Origin: Parapedobacter indicus
Lineage (GTDB): Bacteria; Bacteroidota; Bacteroidia; Sphingobacteriales; Sphingobacteriaceae
Assembly (NCBI RefSeq): GCF_900113765.1
Contig: NZ_FOQO01000009.1
Location: forward strand, 284,392-348,391
Length of the DNA: 64,000 bases
Direction: 5' to 3'
Every line of letters starts with the position of its first letter. The stretch's first letter is position 1. The notes beneath the pieces are model-generated. The model made no database searches and had not been told where the DNA came from. It saw only the letters and a list, made by a program, of their open reading frames with translations. This document shows, piece by piece, positions 18,601 to 25,845 of this stretch. Both the position numbers and the translations under genes were made by a program.

Positions 18601-21600
18601 CGTTGGTGAACTCCAACGTACCCGTGGCAACCGTCATGGTTCCGGTGTACGTATTGGCATTATTCGTCAAGTACAATTTAGCCGCGCCGGTTTTGACCAG
18701 TTGGCCGCTTCCGGAAACCACACCGGATAAGGTAACGGTATTGCCATTATCGCCATCGACGGCAAAGGTACCACCGCCACCGTCCAATATCACTGGGTTG
18801 GGAACAGACGTCGTACCGGACGTACCCGTTAGGTCCATGGACAGCGTCCCGCCGTCAAATGTCAGTGTGCCGCTCGATACCTGTGAACCCGTAGTGGCCA
18901 CCAGATTACCGTCTGTCACAGTCATTGCTCCAGACCAGCCCGTACGATTACTGGCCGATGTCAATACCAAGCTACCCTGACCGGACTTAGTCAGCCCGCC
19001 TGTACCTGCCATCGTTGACGTAATCGTGAGTTGGTTGCCTGCGCCATTGGTTATACCGAGGGTCGTGCCTCCACCCAGCGTGATGGTACTGCCCGCTAAC
19101 GTCAGTCCACTGGCCGCGTCGACATTGAATACCAGGTTCTCCCCGATGGATAGGTTGCCGGCCAACGTAATGGTCTGGTCAGCGAGCGTATTTAAAAAAA
19201 CAAGCGTCTGCATGCCCGTTCCGTCAGCTGCGGCAATAGCCACTGCTTCGCTTAAGCTCACACCGTTGTTTACATCAATGGTATAAGTGTCGGTGGAATT
19301 GGTCACATAAATGATATCACTGTCCACCACGATATTCGCCGGTATCGCGTCATCGTTGCCATCGCTGAGTGCGAAGCGCATGATGGCATCGCCGGCAGGG
19401 GTATCATTCCGGTAGGTAATACGCCTCACCACATCATTCACTATTGCGGTGGTTGCAATCGTTCCACTACTGGTGAATGTGATAGCCAATACCCCACCGG
19501 TATTGGTATAGCTGGCAAATGTCTGGCCTCCGGATTGCAGGTTATTGCCGCTCACCGTGAAAAGCGCTCCGGACGTGCTGAAATCAAGTACATCCGCTGG
19601 CACCACAAACCCGGCACGTTGTACCGTAAGATTGGCACCGGCCCAATTGCCGTTGCCGCCGTTCGCCGCTTCCAATTCATCATCATTCAGCGTAACATTC
19701 GTTTCTGCATCTAGGATTACTTCATTGCCTGCGCCTGCCCATGCCACATGATCCCCGTTAAGGTTCACGAGAGCCGGTGGCGAATTTACCGCCTGTACGG
19801 TTACCGTAGAATTGATAGCCAGCAAGGTGGCATTTACCCCTCCATTTGCCGTTCCCCCGTTGTCCTCGATGCTTGTCAGCGAAATAGTCCGACCGCCAGT
19901 GGTAGGTGCAACGCTGGTGTTGTGGTACGTCATCCCATTGATAAGACCGGCCATAGCAGTAGCGGTAATACCGCTGCCGGAAGACAGCGTTACCGTGGCT
20001 GTGTAACCGCTCAGGCTCACGGCATAGACGAGTGCATCCCCCCCGGTGGTTGTTCCTGCCGTGCCGTCTATCAGGGCAATCTCTGTACCGTCGATGGTCA
20101 GGATTTCGCTGGCCCCGTCGTTGAGATACAACACCATCAGCTTCAGCTCGGAAACACCCTGATCCGACTCGATGGTACTGACACTGGTGCCACTGAACAG
20201 GCTGACCGCCGCGCTTCCCTCGACGAAGGTGGGGTTGGTCGCCGTAGTCACGAGCGTGGGTGCATCGTTCACCCGTGTCACGATGACCAAAATCGATCCA
20301 TCATCGGGCCCCGTGCCCGCCGCATCACGAATGCGCGTTATGATTGAAAAATCCTGATCCCAATTGGCCGCCGGCCTGAAGGCCACCGCGGCCAATGCCG
20401 CGTTTACATCGGCCACAGAGCCGGCGACCGTCCACACGCCCGCGTTAAAGGTCGACGTCGCCGAGCCATAGGTGCCTGTGGTCAGCGTGCCGACCGCCGG
20501 GTTCAAGGTCAATGTAGCCGTGATGGTTTCCGGCACGTTCACGTCGGTCACCACAATGTCGCCTAATGCTATCGAAGGCTCATCTTCTATCATTGCCTTC
20601 GATTGCGTCATGTTCGTTGCCATCGGCGGTTTGGGCGCGTTGGTTACGGTAATGCCGTTACCGGTGGTACTCGCGACAACTACCGCTGCATCCGCGCCTT
20701 GTGCCCAGTCTTCCGCTGCCGCCAGGTTATACAACGTACCGTCCAACGCAGACACTCCATTTTCATTTAATAGTTCAACCACGGCCAGCCGATCCGTTTC
20801 ACCCAGCACCATGGTAAAGGAAGTGCCGTCGGTTATATCTACATCGGCCGTACCGATGCTTAGTGTCGTGATATTTCCGCCCTGCCCCCTAAAGGTGAAT
20901 TTATCCGCTTTAATATCGTTACTTGATCCCGCCGCCGACAGAAATCCGGTACCGGTAACCGTCAGCACACCCGTTGTTCCGTCAAATGTGGTGCTGGTAA
21001 TTTCCGGCACCGGCACATTGCTCACGGTGATGCCGTTGCCGGTCGTATCCGCCACCGCCACCGCTGCATCGGCACCGGCGGCCCAGTCTTCCGCTGCGGC
21101 GAGGTTATACGTGGTGCCACCGGTGGAAGACGTGCCGTTCTTATTCATCATCGTATTAACCCGCATCCGGTCCGCTGCACTCAAGACGAGGGTAAAGCTG
21201 GTACCCGAAGTAATCTCGACATTCTCCGTATCAGTCAGCGTAATCGTCTCGCCACCTTCGCCGGTGAACGTAAATTTACCGGCAACAATATCGTTGTTGG
21301 AACCGGCGAGGGAAAGAAAGCCCATACCCGTAACGACAACGGTACCCGTGTTAGCATCGTAGGTTGCGCTGGTGATCTCGGGCTCGGGCACATTAGTCAC
21401 CGTAATCCCATTGCCGGTCAGGTCGGCAATGTCCGTTGCCGCATCAGCACCCGCGCCCCAGCCCTCTGCCGCCGCAAGATTATAGGTGGTTCCACCGGTG
21501 GACGAGGTGCCGCTTTTGTTCATGAAGACATTAACCCTGGACCGATCCGCGGCGCTCAGCGCTAGTGTAAAGCTGGTGCCCGAAGTAATTTCGGCATTCT

Positions 21601-23869
21601 CCGTATCGGTCAGCGTATGGATCTCGCCGCCTTCACCGGTTAGCGTGAATTTATTGGCAATAATATCGTTGTTGGACCCCGCGGCTGATAGGAACCCCGT
21701 ACCGGTAACCACCAGGATGCCGGTGCCGGCGTCGTAGGTCGCACTGGTAATCGTTGGCACAGGCACATTGCTCACCGTGATACCATTGCCGGTCGTATCC
21801 GCCACCGCCACCGCTGCGTCAGCACCGGCGGCCCAGTCTTCCGCTGCGGCGAGGTTATACGTGGTGCCACCGGTGGAAGAGGTGCCGTTTTTATTCATCA
21901 TCGTATTAACCCGCATCCGGTCCGTGGCACTCAAGATGAGGGTAAAGCTGGTACCCGAAGTAATCTCGACATTCTCCGTGTCAGTCAGCGTAATGGTCTC
22001 GCCACCTTCGCCGGTGAACGTAAATTTACCGGCAACAATATCGTTGTTGGAACCGGTGAGGGAAAGAAAGCCCGTACCCGTAACGACAACGGTACCCGTG
22101 TTAGCATCGTAGGTTGCGCTGGTGATCTTGGGCTCGGGCACATTAGTCACCGTAATCCCATTGCCGGTCAGGTCGGCTACCGTCATCGCCGGATCGGGAG
22201 CCTCAGCCCATCCCTCGGCAGCCGCCAGGTTGTACGTCGTACCGCCGGTTGAAGACGTACTATTCTTGTTCATTATTGGGTTGACGGCCAGCCGGTCGGC
22301 CTCGCTCAACGTTAGCGTAAACGATGTCTCGTTCGTAATCTCCACATTTTCCGTATCGGTTAGTGGAATGGTTTCTCCGCCCTCACCCGTAAAGGCAAAT
22401 TTATTCGCGATGATATCGTTGTTGGATCCCGCGACCGGCAGCAGATTCGTACCCGTTACCACAAGCACGCCGGTTGTCGCGTTGTAAGAGGCGGAGGTGA
22501 TGGCCGGCGGTTCTGAAATGGTAACCGTATAGGTTGCCGAGCAACCAATAAGGTCCGTCACGGTTACGGTATAATCCCCTGCCGAAAGGCCCGTAGCCGT
22601 TGCCCCCGTACCTCCCGAAGGGCTCCAGGAGTAGGAATACGAATAAGATCCTATCCCTCCCGAAGGTGTTATCGTAGCCGTTCCATTGCTGCCTCCAGCA
22701 AAGGTCACGTTTGTTTGCGAACCCGATAAGGAAAGGGTGCTTACCGTCAACGTCGCGGGATTGGAAGTCGCTGTTCCCGCCCCATTGATGGCCACACAAC
22801 GGTATTGATAGCCATTCATCGCAGCTGTTGCCCCGGTAATGGTCAGCGTTGCGGTGGTTGTACCGCTATACACTCCGTTCTCCGGGATCGGTAAAAAACC
22901 CGCTCCCGTGTTTACGTACCATTTGTAGGATGTGGCCCGAGCAGCGACTATCGTAAAACTGGCATTCCCCCCATTGCATACTGGTTCGTTGCCTGGATGT
23001 GTACTAACGACAGGAGGCGGGTCAAATGCGGGAGCGCCGTTTACCCAATTGGAGGTCGTGCCATTTAATGTAAAACCGTTTAACACACCACCCATTTTAT
23101 TATCAACCACTTCAAATAATTCCGTAACTCCTGTGTTGTCACCGTTGGCCGTCCCCTGGTCAAAGTTATAATACCGCACCAAACCGATAGCGCCAACAGA
23201 TCCTCGGGATACCCGTGAGTTTTTCCATTCTTCAATTTCCACTAGTGTTCTCGCAGTATTCCAAATACGAAGTTCATCCAAGGTGTAGCCGTCAAGGCCC
23301 CCTCCTATCGTTACATTGGTTATCGGCAAAACGGCTCCCGAATGGGTTGCCGTTCGAATCAAAACACCATCGTAATAAAAACTGATCGTACTACCGTCGG
23401 ATGTAATGGCATAATGCCTCCATGTACCTTGCTGTTCGACAGCAATCTTTCCATCCGGGGTTGATGCGGACCAAGCTTGATATGCTGTATTTGCCGACGA
23501 AGACGGAAAAATAGCAAGGGTCTGCGTACCATCATCTGTGTCAAAATTATCCACATATGCCCCCGGCTCCATTAGCCCGTCTTGTTGCCAGTAAATTCCC
23601 TGGTATTTTGGAATCGCACCGGTTGGGTGCTGAGACTTCATCCAGAATTCGATCGTAAAACTTGTTGGAGAGATACCCGACAACCCGGTTATACGGGCAT
23701 CGGCATCGAAGTGCAAGGCATTGTTTTTCAGTTGTGCATGTGCATGTATGGGCATCGAGCACACAACCATGACAAAGAATATCAACTTAGCGCAAGCAAT
23801 CAACGCATCAACAAAGGCAGACCATGTAAAAGCACGCAATCGTTCAAAAGTGGCAGATATTAAGTTCAT
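12617..23869 (-). CDS. Giant mosaic adhesin (3750 aa) with type B (CHU_C-like) T9SS C-terminal domain
   Basis: A secreted or surface repeat protein. Order with approximate residues: signal peptide 1-45 (AHA/Q); LamG/concanavalin-like domain 50-280; Ig-like domain 285-380; SprB-type repeat 385-455; five tandem units of about 125 residues 455-1080; cadherin-like blocks 1085-1540; autotransporter-associated beta-strand repeats 1580-2180 (for example LTKSGTGSLTLAGTNTYTG); bacterial Ig-like repeats (DSGASDSDN, ATDAAGN) 2255-2990; two putative-Ig (He_PIG) domains 3080-3270; three MBG domains 3273-3490 (FVYDGTAKSL); Ig/MBG domains to 3650; and a C-terminal sorting domain 3660-3750 starting at VSPNGDGINE. 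The last is the gliding-motility-associated type B signal read by the type IX system, usually with a PorP/SprF partner, which follows here. Likely roles are adhesion or glycan binding. Long plus-strand frames inside it are shadows. Confidence 0.92.
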   Translation of the reverse strand: MNLISATFERLRAFTWSAFVDALIACAKLIFFVMVVCSMPIHAHAQLKNNALHFDADARITGLSGISPTSFTIEFWMKSQHPTGAIPKYQGIYWQQDGLMEPGAYVDNFDTDDGTQTLAIFPSSSANTAYQAWSASTPDGKIAVEQQGTWRHYAITSDGSTISFYYDGVLIRTATHSGAVLPITNVTIGGGLDGYTLDELRIWNTARTLVEIEEWKNSRVSRGSVGAIGLVRYYNFDQGTANGDNTGVTELFEVVDNKMGGVLNGFTLNGTTSNWVNGAPAFDPPPVVSTHPGNEPVCNGGNASFTIVAARATSYKWYVNTGAGFLPIPENGVYSGTTTATLTITGATAAMNGYQYRCVAINGAGTATSNPATLTVSTLSLSGSQTNVTFAGGSNGTATITPSGGIGSYSYSYSWSPSGGTGATATGLSAGDYTVTVTDLIGCSATYTVTISEPPAITSASYNATTGVLVVTGTNLLPVAGSNNDIIANKFAFTGEGGETIPLTDTENVEITNETSFTLTLSEADRLAVNPIMNKNSTSSTGGTTYNLAAAEGWAEAPDPAMTVADLTGNGITVTNVPEPKITSATYDANTGTVVVTGTGFLSLTGSNNDIVAGKFTFTGEGGETITLTDTENVEITSGTSFTLILSATDRMRVNTMMNKNGTSSTGGTTYNLAAAEDWAAGADAAVAVADTTGNGITVSNVPVPTITSATYDAGTGILVVTGTGFLSAAGSNNDIIANKFTLTGEGGEIHTLTDTENAEITSGTSFTLALSAADRSRVNVFMNKSGTSSTGGTTYNLAAAEGWGAGADAATDIADLTGNGITVTNVPEPEITSATYDANTGTVVVTGMGFLSLAGSNNDIVAGKFTFTGEGGETITLTDTENVEITSGTSFTLVLSAADRMRVNTMMNKNGTSSTGGTTYNLAAAEDWAAGADAAVAVADTTGNGITVSNVPVPEITSTTFDGTTGVLTVTGTGFLSAAGSSNDIKADKFTFRGQGGNITTLSIGTADVDITDGTSFTMVLGETDRLAVVELLNENGVSALDGTLYNLAAAEDWAQGADAAVVVASTTGNGITVTNAPKPPMATNMTQSKAMIEDEPSIALGDIVVTDVNVPETITATLTLNPAVGTLTTGTYGSATSTFNAGVWTVAGSVADVNAALAAVAFRPAANWDQDFSIITRIRDAAGTGPDDGSILVIVTRVNDAPTLVTTATNPTFVEGSAAVSLFSGTSVSTIESDQGVSELKLMVLYLNDGASEILTIDGTEIALIDGTAGTTTGGDALVYAVSLSGYTATVTLSSGSGITATAMAGLINGMTYHNTSVAPTTGGRTISLTSIEDNGGTANGGVNATLLAINSTVTVQAVNSPPALVNLNGDHVAWAGAGNEVILDAETNVTLNDDELEAANGGNGNWAGANLTVQRAGFVVPADVLDFSTSGALFTVSGNNLQSGGQTFASYTNTGGVLAITFTSSGTIATTAIVNDVVRRITYRNDTPAGDAIMRFALSDGNDDAIPANIVVDSDIIYVTNSTDTYTIDVNNGVSLSEAVAIAAADGTGMQTLVFLNTLADQTITLAGNLSIGENLVFNVDAASGLTLAGSTITLGGGTTLGITNGAGNQLTITSTMAGTGGLTKSGQGSLVLTSASNRTGWSGAMTVTDGNLVATTGSQVSSGTLTFDGGTLSMDLTGTSGTTSVPNPVILDGGGGTFAVDGDNGNTVTLSGVVSGSGQLVKTGAAKLYLTNNANTYTGTMTVATGTLEFTNVTSLGSGAITIDDNATLSVLWGGLAANAITLAGNATVNTKAVVTLSGVISGANNLTKSGTGSLTLAGTNTYTGTTTVAEGTVVVSNDHHLGTGAVILSDGATLLVSAGAVIDNPVVLAGNATVNTSLNLTLSGIISGSGSLTKISPGKLLLSGNNTYSGSTIVNEGTLSVASDANLGADGLFLGNSTTLDVTGSTTLDNSISLGGNATLINSADVTLSGVISGGNNLSIQSTSAVLTLAGNNTYPGMTNLVSGSLRVGNDSNLGAGSINLADGTTLEVTDATDIENAVTLAGIATVNTSNTGGAATLSGVITGAGGLTKTGVGTLALAASNGYTGATTVSTGTLLVNGATAGSTTVSAGATLAGTGTLGGDVAVNSGGTLSPGGSPGVLTINGGLTMQSGSTLAVEIDGTTAGTDHDQVVVNGTVDVSSTTLVVTHGYAASQDETYVIIVNDATDAISGTFSGLAEDARMTASGNSTVLTGSYIGGTGNDFMLTVSDVTPPTVTEIEVSGTPGAAAESVDYTVTFNEAPDHVSITDFALTGTATATIARVSSVSGNSVTVTLNEIAGTGTLRLDVIGGNGITDVDGNGGGNNGYVAAFTAGAVHTVDRDAPDAPSQPDLAAGSDSGSSDSDDITSDATPTITGTAEANATVEITSHVDGVLGTETADGGGNWSFIPSTALTEGMHSLTATATDAAGNVSLASPALEITIDVTAPVKPAAPKLAPVSDSGESNTDNMTNLTDLSLQGAAGSVEAGARIHVRSDVDGGLANGTANADGSWSLNVMGLAATTHQLQFNATDAAGNTGVYSDPLTVVIDDTPPTVSGVTFDQASVTAVNQVAISLSLSDAETGTSASFTITSSDGGTPVTVSGLVVGSAMQQFAGIDVGGLKDGTLTVSLTVVDVAGNTSPAVTGTIGKDARVPTVTNVAITDGDYAEGGAISLSVTLDEDVTVSGRASTLAIEVGGTTRQASFVSENTGVLLYQYTVQAGDNTDGAGVMALANGISLNGDFIRDAVGNDAALVYVQTGNADARVDTKAPVEPTVISPAASISVNADDYTISGVHAENGVTVKLYLDADNNGVPDNALVLDAYVVTGGGWSLNVPLVENTTNNVVIIAEDAAGNVSGAADVPTITEDSLPPAVPFVPTLLPTSDSGASDSDNLTNHRSVTLTGTAEPNSTVALTSDRDGVVGSARADGLGNWRIITGNLSIGVHGLMATATDAAGNTSASSAALLVRVDTQAPSLTAVIDQYLQPGASSGSLAMTLDDETTPAANLAFIATSSDPAVISLGGIVLGGSGRDRTVAVTATGSGMTTITLSAEDEAGNIGTTTFTVTVNSVPTIGGTPATHVDQDAAYRFIPTAEDIDAGDVLSFSITNKPEWADFDAVTGELSGMPGNGDVGVTTGVVITVSDGALSTSLPAFDLEVVNVNDPPTITGTPDTSVAQDAAYSFMPTGRDIDGDLLSYSIINKPEWADFDPVTGELSGTPSNADVGTTTGIVITGSDGKESASLAAFDLEVTSMIILGVTLPDISFVYDGMAKSLAVEGALPNGTLLTYTNNSRMDVGSQTVTATITGAGYTPLILTADLTVTPATITGITLASDHFVYDGTTKSLRITGMLPAGTAVSYTHNSRIDVGTQEVTAMVSGSNHETLTLTAELIVTPTTITGVTLAGDRFVYDGTAKSLAITGTLPTGTVVSYTHNNRIDVGTQEVTATVSGSNYETLVLTADLTVTPTTHVMVFPVLPEKVYGDADFDAGATVSSGEPIIYTSSDASVVEITRDGLLRITGAGEATITATVPENGNYANRPSGSHTLTIRKASQTIAFNAPAEVHRNAGSIPLEVSATSGQSISLTVDDEQVATVVGTVLHIHRLGTVRIAATQAGNANYEAAEPVTVTVHVTDPKSDFPIRVHHAVSPNGDGINEYLIIEAIKDYPDNRVRIFNRNGTEVYQASGYNNGTVAFRGIGTGQQRVPEGTYFYTAEVRVNGEWEYRKGYFVLRY
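17330..19120 (-). repeat. Autotransporter-associated beta-strand repeats in the giant adhesin
   Basis: Nine or so degenerate units of the form LSGVISGxGxLTKxGxGxL followed by LAGxNTYTGxTTVxxGTL, ending in a block SAGATLAGTGTLGGDVAVNSG. They are typical of passenger domains of type V autotransporters and form a right-handed beta helix. Here they sit in the middle of a type IX cargo. Confidence 0.75.
20630..22507 (-). repeat. Five tandem ~375-bp coding repeats inside the giant adhesin
   Basis: Five consecutive units, each starting near ITSATYDAxTGxxVVTGTGFL and ending near AAAEDWAxGADAAVxVADTT followed by GNGITVxNVPxP. Boundaries are near 22507, 22130, 21755, 21380, 21005 and 20630. Units 2 and 4 are almost identical at DNA level (about 21010-21425 against 21760-22175, offset 750 bp), so a two-unit block was duplicated or homogenised recently. 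Units 1 and 5 are more diverged. Confidence 0.85.
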
Positions 23870-23926
23870 CGGTTCGAATGGATTCCTGTTTATAATTTCC
23901 CTTATGGTCCAAAAATCTGGTTAAGA

Positions 23927-24067
23927 CTAATGCATTTCCATTTTTTGCATTTCCTGTTCGATGCGGTCCAAATTATGCTGGTAATGCAGGTACACCCACA
24001 CCGCTAAAACCAGTAGCAGTATCGCCAACAGCAGCAAAAAGCCGGGATATTTAAATCTGATGCGCAT
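23927..24067 (-). CDS. 46-residue single-pass membrane protein at the head of the adhesin operon
   Basis: A short frame from ATG 24067 to TAG at 23927, starting MRIRFKYPGFLL. It has a basic N terminus, one hydrophobic helix (about residues 9-27, rich in Leu) and a charged, helical C-terminal tail (HNLDRIEQEMQKMEMH). It ends 57 bases before the giant adhesin start on the same strand, and the operon promoter lies immediately upstream. A dead homologous start exists at 9567. I do not recognise the family. A role in adhesin export or regulation is inferred only from position; a leader peptide is the alternative. Confidence 0.55.
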   Translation of the reverse strand: MRIRFKYPGFLLLLAILLLVLAVWVYLHYQHNLDRIEQEMQKMEMH

Positions 24068-24083
24068 AGATAGAATTGCGCAG

Positions 24084-24141
24084 CAAATATGGTTACGTAT
24101 GCGTAAAAAAACTCTTTTTATGCGTTACAACTGGCGTTACA
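24084..24141 (-). promoter_or_regulatory. Adhesin operon promoter (copy B) with two TGTAACGC direct repeats
   Basis: Minus strand: TGTAACGC (24141-24134) and TGTAACGC (24129-24122) with a 12-bp period, then a T-rich stretch and CATATTTG (24091-24084; one mismatch to TAnnTTTG), then 16 bases to ATG 24067. The imperfect -7 box plus upstream direct repeats suggests activator dependence. The copy at 9581-9638 has the same layout. Confidence 0.6.
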
Positions 24142-24262
24142 ATCGAATTAAGGTTGGGATAGGCCCCCTTTCCTCCGCTGTATCTGCACGGTATACGCAC
24201 CCGTTCCGTACCCGTTATGTACCTTTATAGGGGTACGTCACCACCGGATGAGACTTGGATAT

Positions 24263-24306
24263 ACCCTTACTATGCCTCCTTGATCGCAAGGGGGCATAGT
24301 AAGGGT
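24263..24306. repeat. Long near-perfect hairpin beside the Crp/Fnr remnant
   Basis: ACCCTTACTATGCC (24263-24276) pairs perfectly with GGCATAGTAAGGGT (24293-24306). The stem continues inward through CCTT/AAGG to a loop GATCGC, giving about 19 pairs with one possible G-U. No T tract follows on either strand, so it is not a standard terminator. It could be a mobile-element end or a recombination scar, since the remnant gene loses homology right here. Confidence 0.55.
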
Positions 24307-24527
24307 GTGCTTCATATGCTGCAATGAAGCCGCGCAGTGCGCCCTTTTTTATGAAATAGATATGATCGCATATTTCCCCGCTTTTCAGCAGAAGTCGCCC
24401 TTTTGCAGCGAAACAGGAAAGTATATTCTTCAACAAAAATCGCCGGCACCTTTTTTATTGGATGGAAGGAATGAAGCACTTGCAGCATGGCGGCCAAGTC
24501 TTCCGTGGTTGGTCTAAGCGATAGCAC
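24307..24527 (-). pseudogene. Truncated, frameshifted Crp/Fnr-type regulator remnant
   Basis: On the minus strand the frame from GTG 24527 reads LSLRPTTEDLAAMLQ then VLHSFHPIKK. A second frame continues KGRLLLKSGEICDHIYFIKK and then GALRGFIA. Spliced together this is the N-terminal half of the cyclic-nucleotide-binding domain of a Bacteroidota Crp/Fnr-like protein (...KGELLLKAGEICDHIYFI.KG..RGF). The rest of the domain and the whole helix-turn-helix are missing; homology ends at the hairpin 24263-24306. The region from 24150 to 24262 beyond it shows no gene. Confidence 0.6.
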
Positions 24528-24565
24528 ATGTTTAAAATTAATTACGCGAACATACGAAATTCACA

Positions 24566-25774
24566 TTATAAATGCACTAAGCTTTGCCCAATGATTTCAA
24601 TACTCTCGTCCAACTGTTCTTGGGTGATCACCAACGGCGGAGCAAACCGGATCTTATCGCCATGTGTTGGCTTCGCTAGCAATCCATTCTCTTTCAGTAC
24701 GAGACAAAGTTCCCAAGCGGCCTCCGGGTTTACGTGATGGATGACGAGTGCATTGAGCAATCCTTTTCCCCTTACCTGCTTGATACTAGGGTGGTTCAAT
24801 TGCTGTAACCGTTTACGGAAATAGGTACCCAAGTCGGCGGCACGATCCGCGAGCTTCTCTTCTTTGATAACTTTCAACGCGGCGATGGCTACTTTACACG
24901 CCAGTGGATTCCCCCCGTAGGTAGACCCATGCTCTCCCGGTTTGATGCACAGCATCACTTCATCATCGGCCAATACTGCCGATATAGGCAGCATACCACC
25001 GCTTAGCGCTTTGCCCAAGATCAGGACATCGGGGCGTACTCCCTCATGGTCGCATGCCAGCATCTTGCCCGTACGGGCCAGTCCGGTTTGGATTTCATCA
25101 CCAATGAATAACACGTTGGCTTTCCGGCATAATTCATAAGCTGCAGCCAGATAACCCTCTTCCGGCACGTTAACCCCGGCTTCCCCCTGAATAGGCTCCA
25201 CTAGGAAACCGGCAACGTAGGGGTCTTCCAATGCGGTTGCCAACGCCTCTAGGTCATTGTATGGAATCACCTGATATCCCGGCATAAACGGTCCGAATCC
25301 ATCGCGCGATGAGGGATCCGTACTGAATGACACGACATTCAGCGTGCGGCCGTGGAAGTTGCCTTCTACCGTAATGATTTTGGCTTGGTTATTCGGAATT
25401 CCCTTTTTGTCATATCCCCAACGGCGGGCGAGTTTCAACGCGGTCTCAACCGCCTCTACCCCACTGTTCATCGGTAACACCTTGTCATAGCCGAAATACG
25501 TTGTAATGTATTCCGCATATTCGCCCAATACATTACTATGAAATGCACGCGACGTTAACGTAAGTTTTTGGACTTGAGACATCAACGCCTGAACGATTTC
25601 CGGGTGGCAGTGACCCTGGTTGACGGCCGAATAACCGGAAAGAAAGTCGTAGTAACGCTTGCCGTCTACATCCCAAAGGTAAACACCTTCACCGCGTTCC
25701 AACACGACTGGCAGCGGATGATAGTTGTGGGCGCTGTATGTTAATTCCCGTTCAATGAATTGCTGCGATTTCAA
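24566..25774 (-). CDS. rocD: Ornithine--oxo-acid (ornithine delta-) aminotransferase
   Basis: A 402-residue class III PLP aminotransferase that converts ornithine and 2-oxoglutarate to glutamate-5-semialdehyde and glutamate, in arginine/ornithine breakdown or proline synthesis. Evidence: [20 protein letters not shown] (44-63), [12 protein letters not shown] (101-112), the cofactor-binding [17 protein letters not shown] (223-239) and the PLP lysine K255 in [10 protein letters not shown]. The length matches OAT rather than longer class III relatives. The start is TTG at 25774: a stop codon lies two codons upstream, no ATG occurs for 45 codons, and an AAGGAG sequence sits 6 bases before the TTG, a strong Shine-Dalgarno for this phylum. 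A TATCTTTG box lies at 25810-25803. Confidence 0.92.
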   Translation of the reverse strand: MKSQQFIERELTYSAHNYHPLPVVLERGEGVYLWDVDGKRYYDFLSGYSAVNQGHCHPEIVQALMSQVQKLTLTSRAFHSNVLGEYAEYITTYFGYDKVLPMNSGVEAVETALKLARRWGYDKKGIPNNQAKIITVEGNFHGRTLNVVSFSTDPSSRDGFGPFMPGYQVIPYNDLEALATALEDPYVAGFLVEPIQGEAGVNVPEEGYLAAAYELCRKANVLFIGDEIQTGLARTGKMLACDHEGVRPDVLILGKALSGGMLPISAVLADDEVMLCIKPGEHGSTYGGNPLACKVAIAALKVIKEEKLADRAADLGTYFRKRLQQLNHPSIKQVRGKGLLNALVIHHVNPEAAWELCLVLKENGLLAKPTHGDKIRFAPPLVITQEQLDESIEIIGQSLVHL

Positions 25775-25802
25775 AAGCTACTCCTTGCTAATTGATATCT
25801 TT

Positions 25803-25810
25803 CAAAGATA
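25803..25810 (-). promoter_or_regulatory. -7 promoter box of rocD
   Basis: TATCTTTG on the minus strand, 28 bases before the TTG start. No clear -33 box is seen. It lies in the 71-base gap after the upstream glycosidase gene, so rocD can be transcribed on its own. Confidence 0.4.
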
Positions 25811-25845
25811 ACACTCTTTATGGGAACAGATCAGTGAAATGGGGA

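Noticed and set aside
20472..21362. Long plus-strand open frames inside the adhesin (also 17373-18134, 18396-18980, 16236-16823)
   Set aside because: They mirror the Thr/Gly/Val-rich repeats of the minus-strand gene; their Pro/Val/Ser-rich translations have no domain or start context and repeat with the coding repeats.
20630..22507. CRISPR-like repeat array
   Set aside because: The repeats are about 375 bp, in frame and coding; no short direct repeats with unique spacers occur in the window.
9041..24565. Genomic island bounded by attachment sites or a transposase
   Set aside because: No tRNA, integrase, transposase or flanking direct repeats were found, so only gene decay and duplication are supported.
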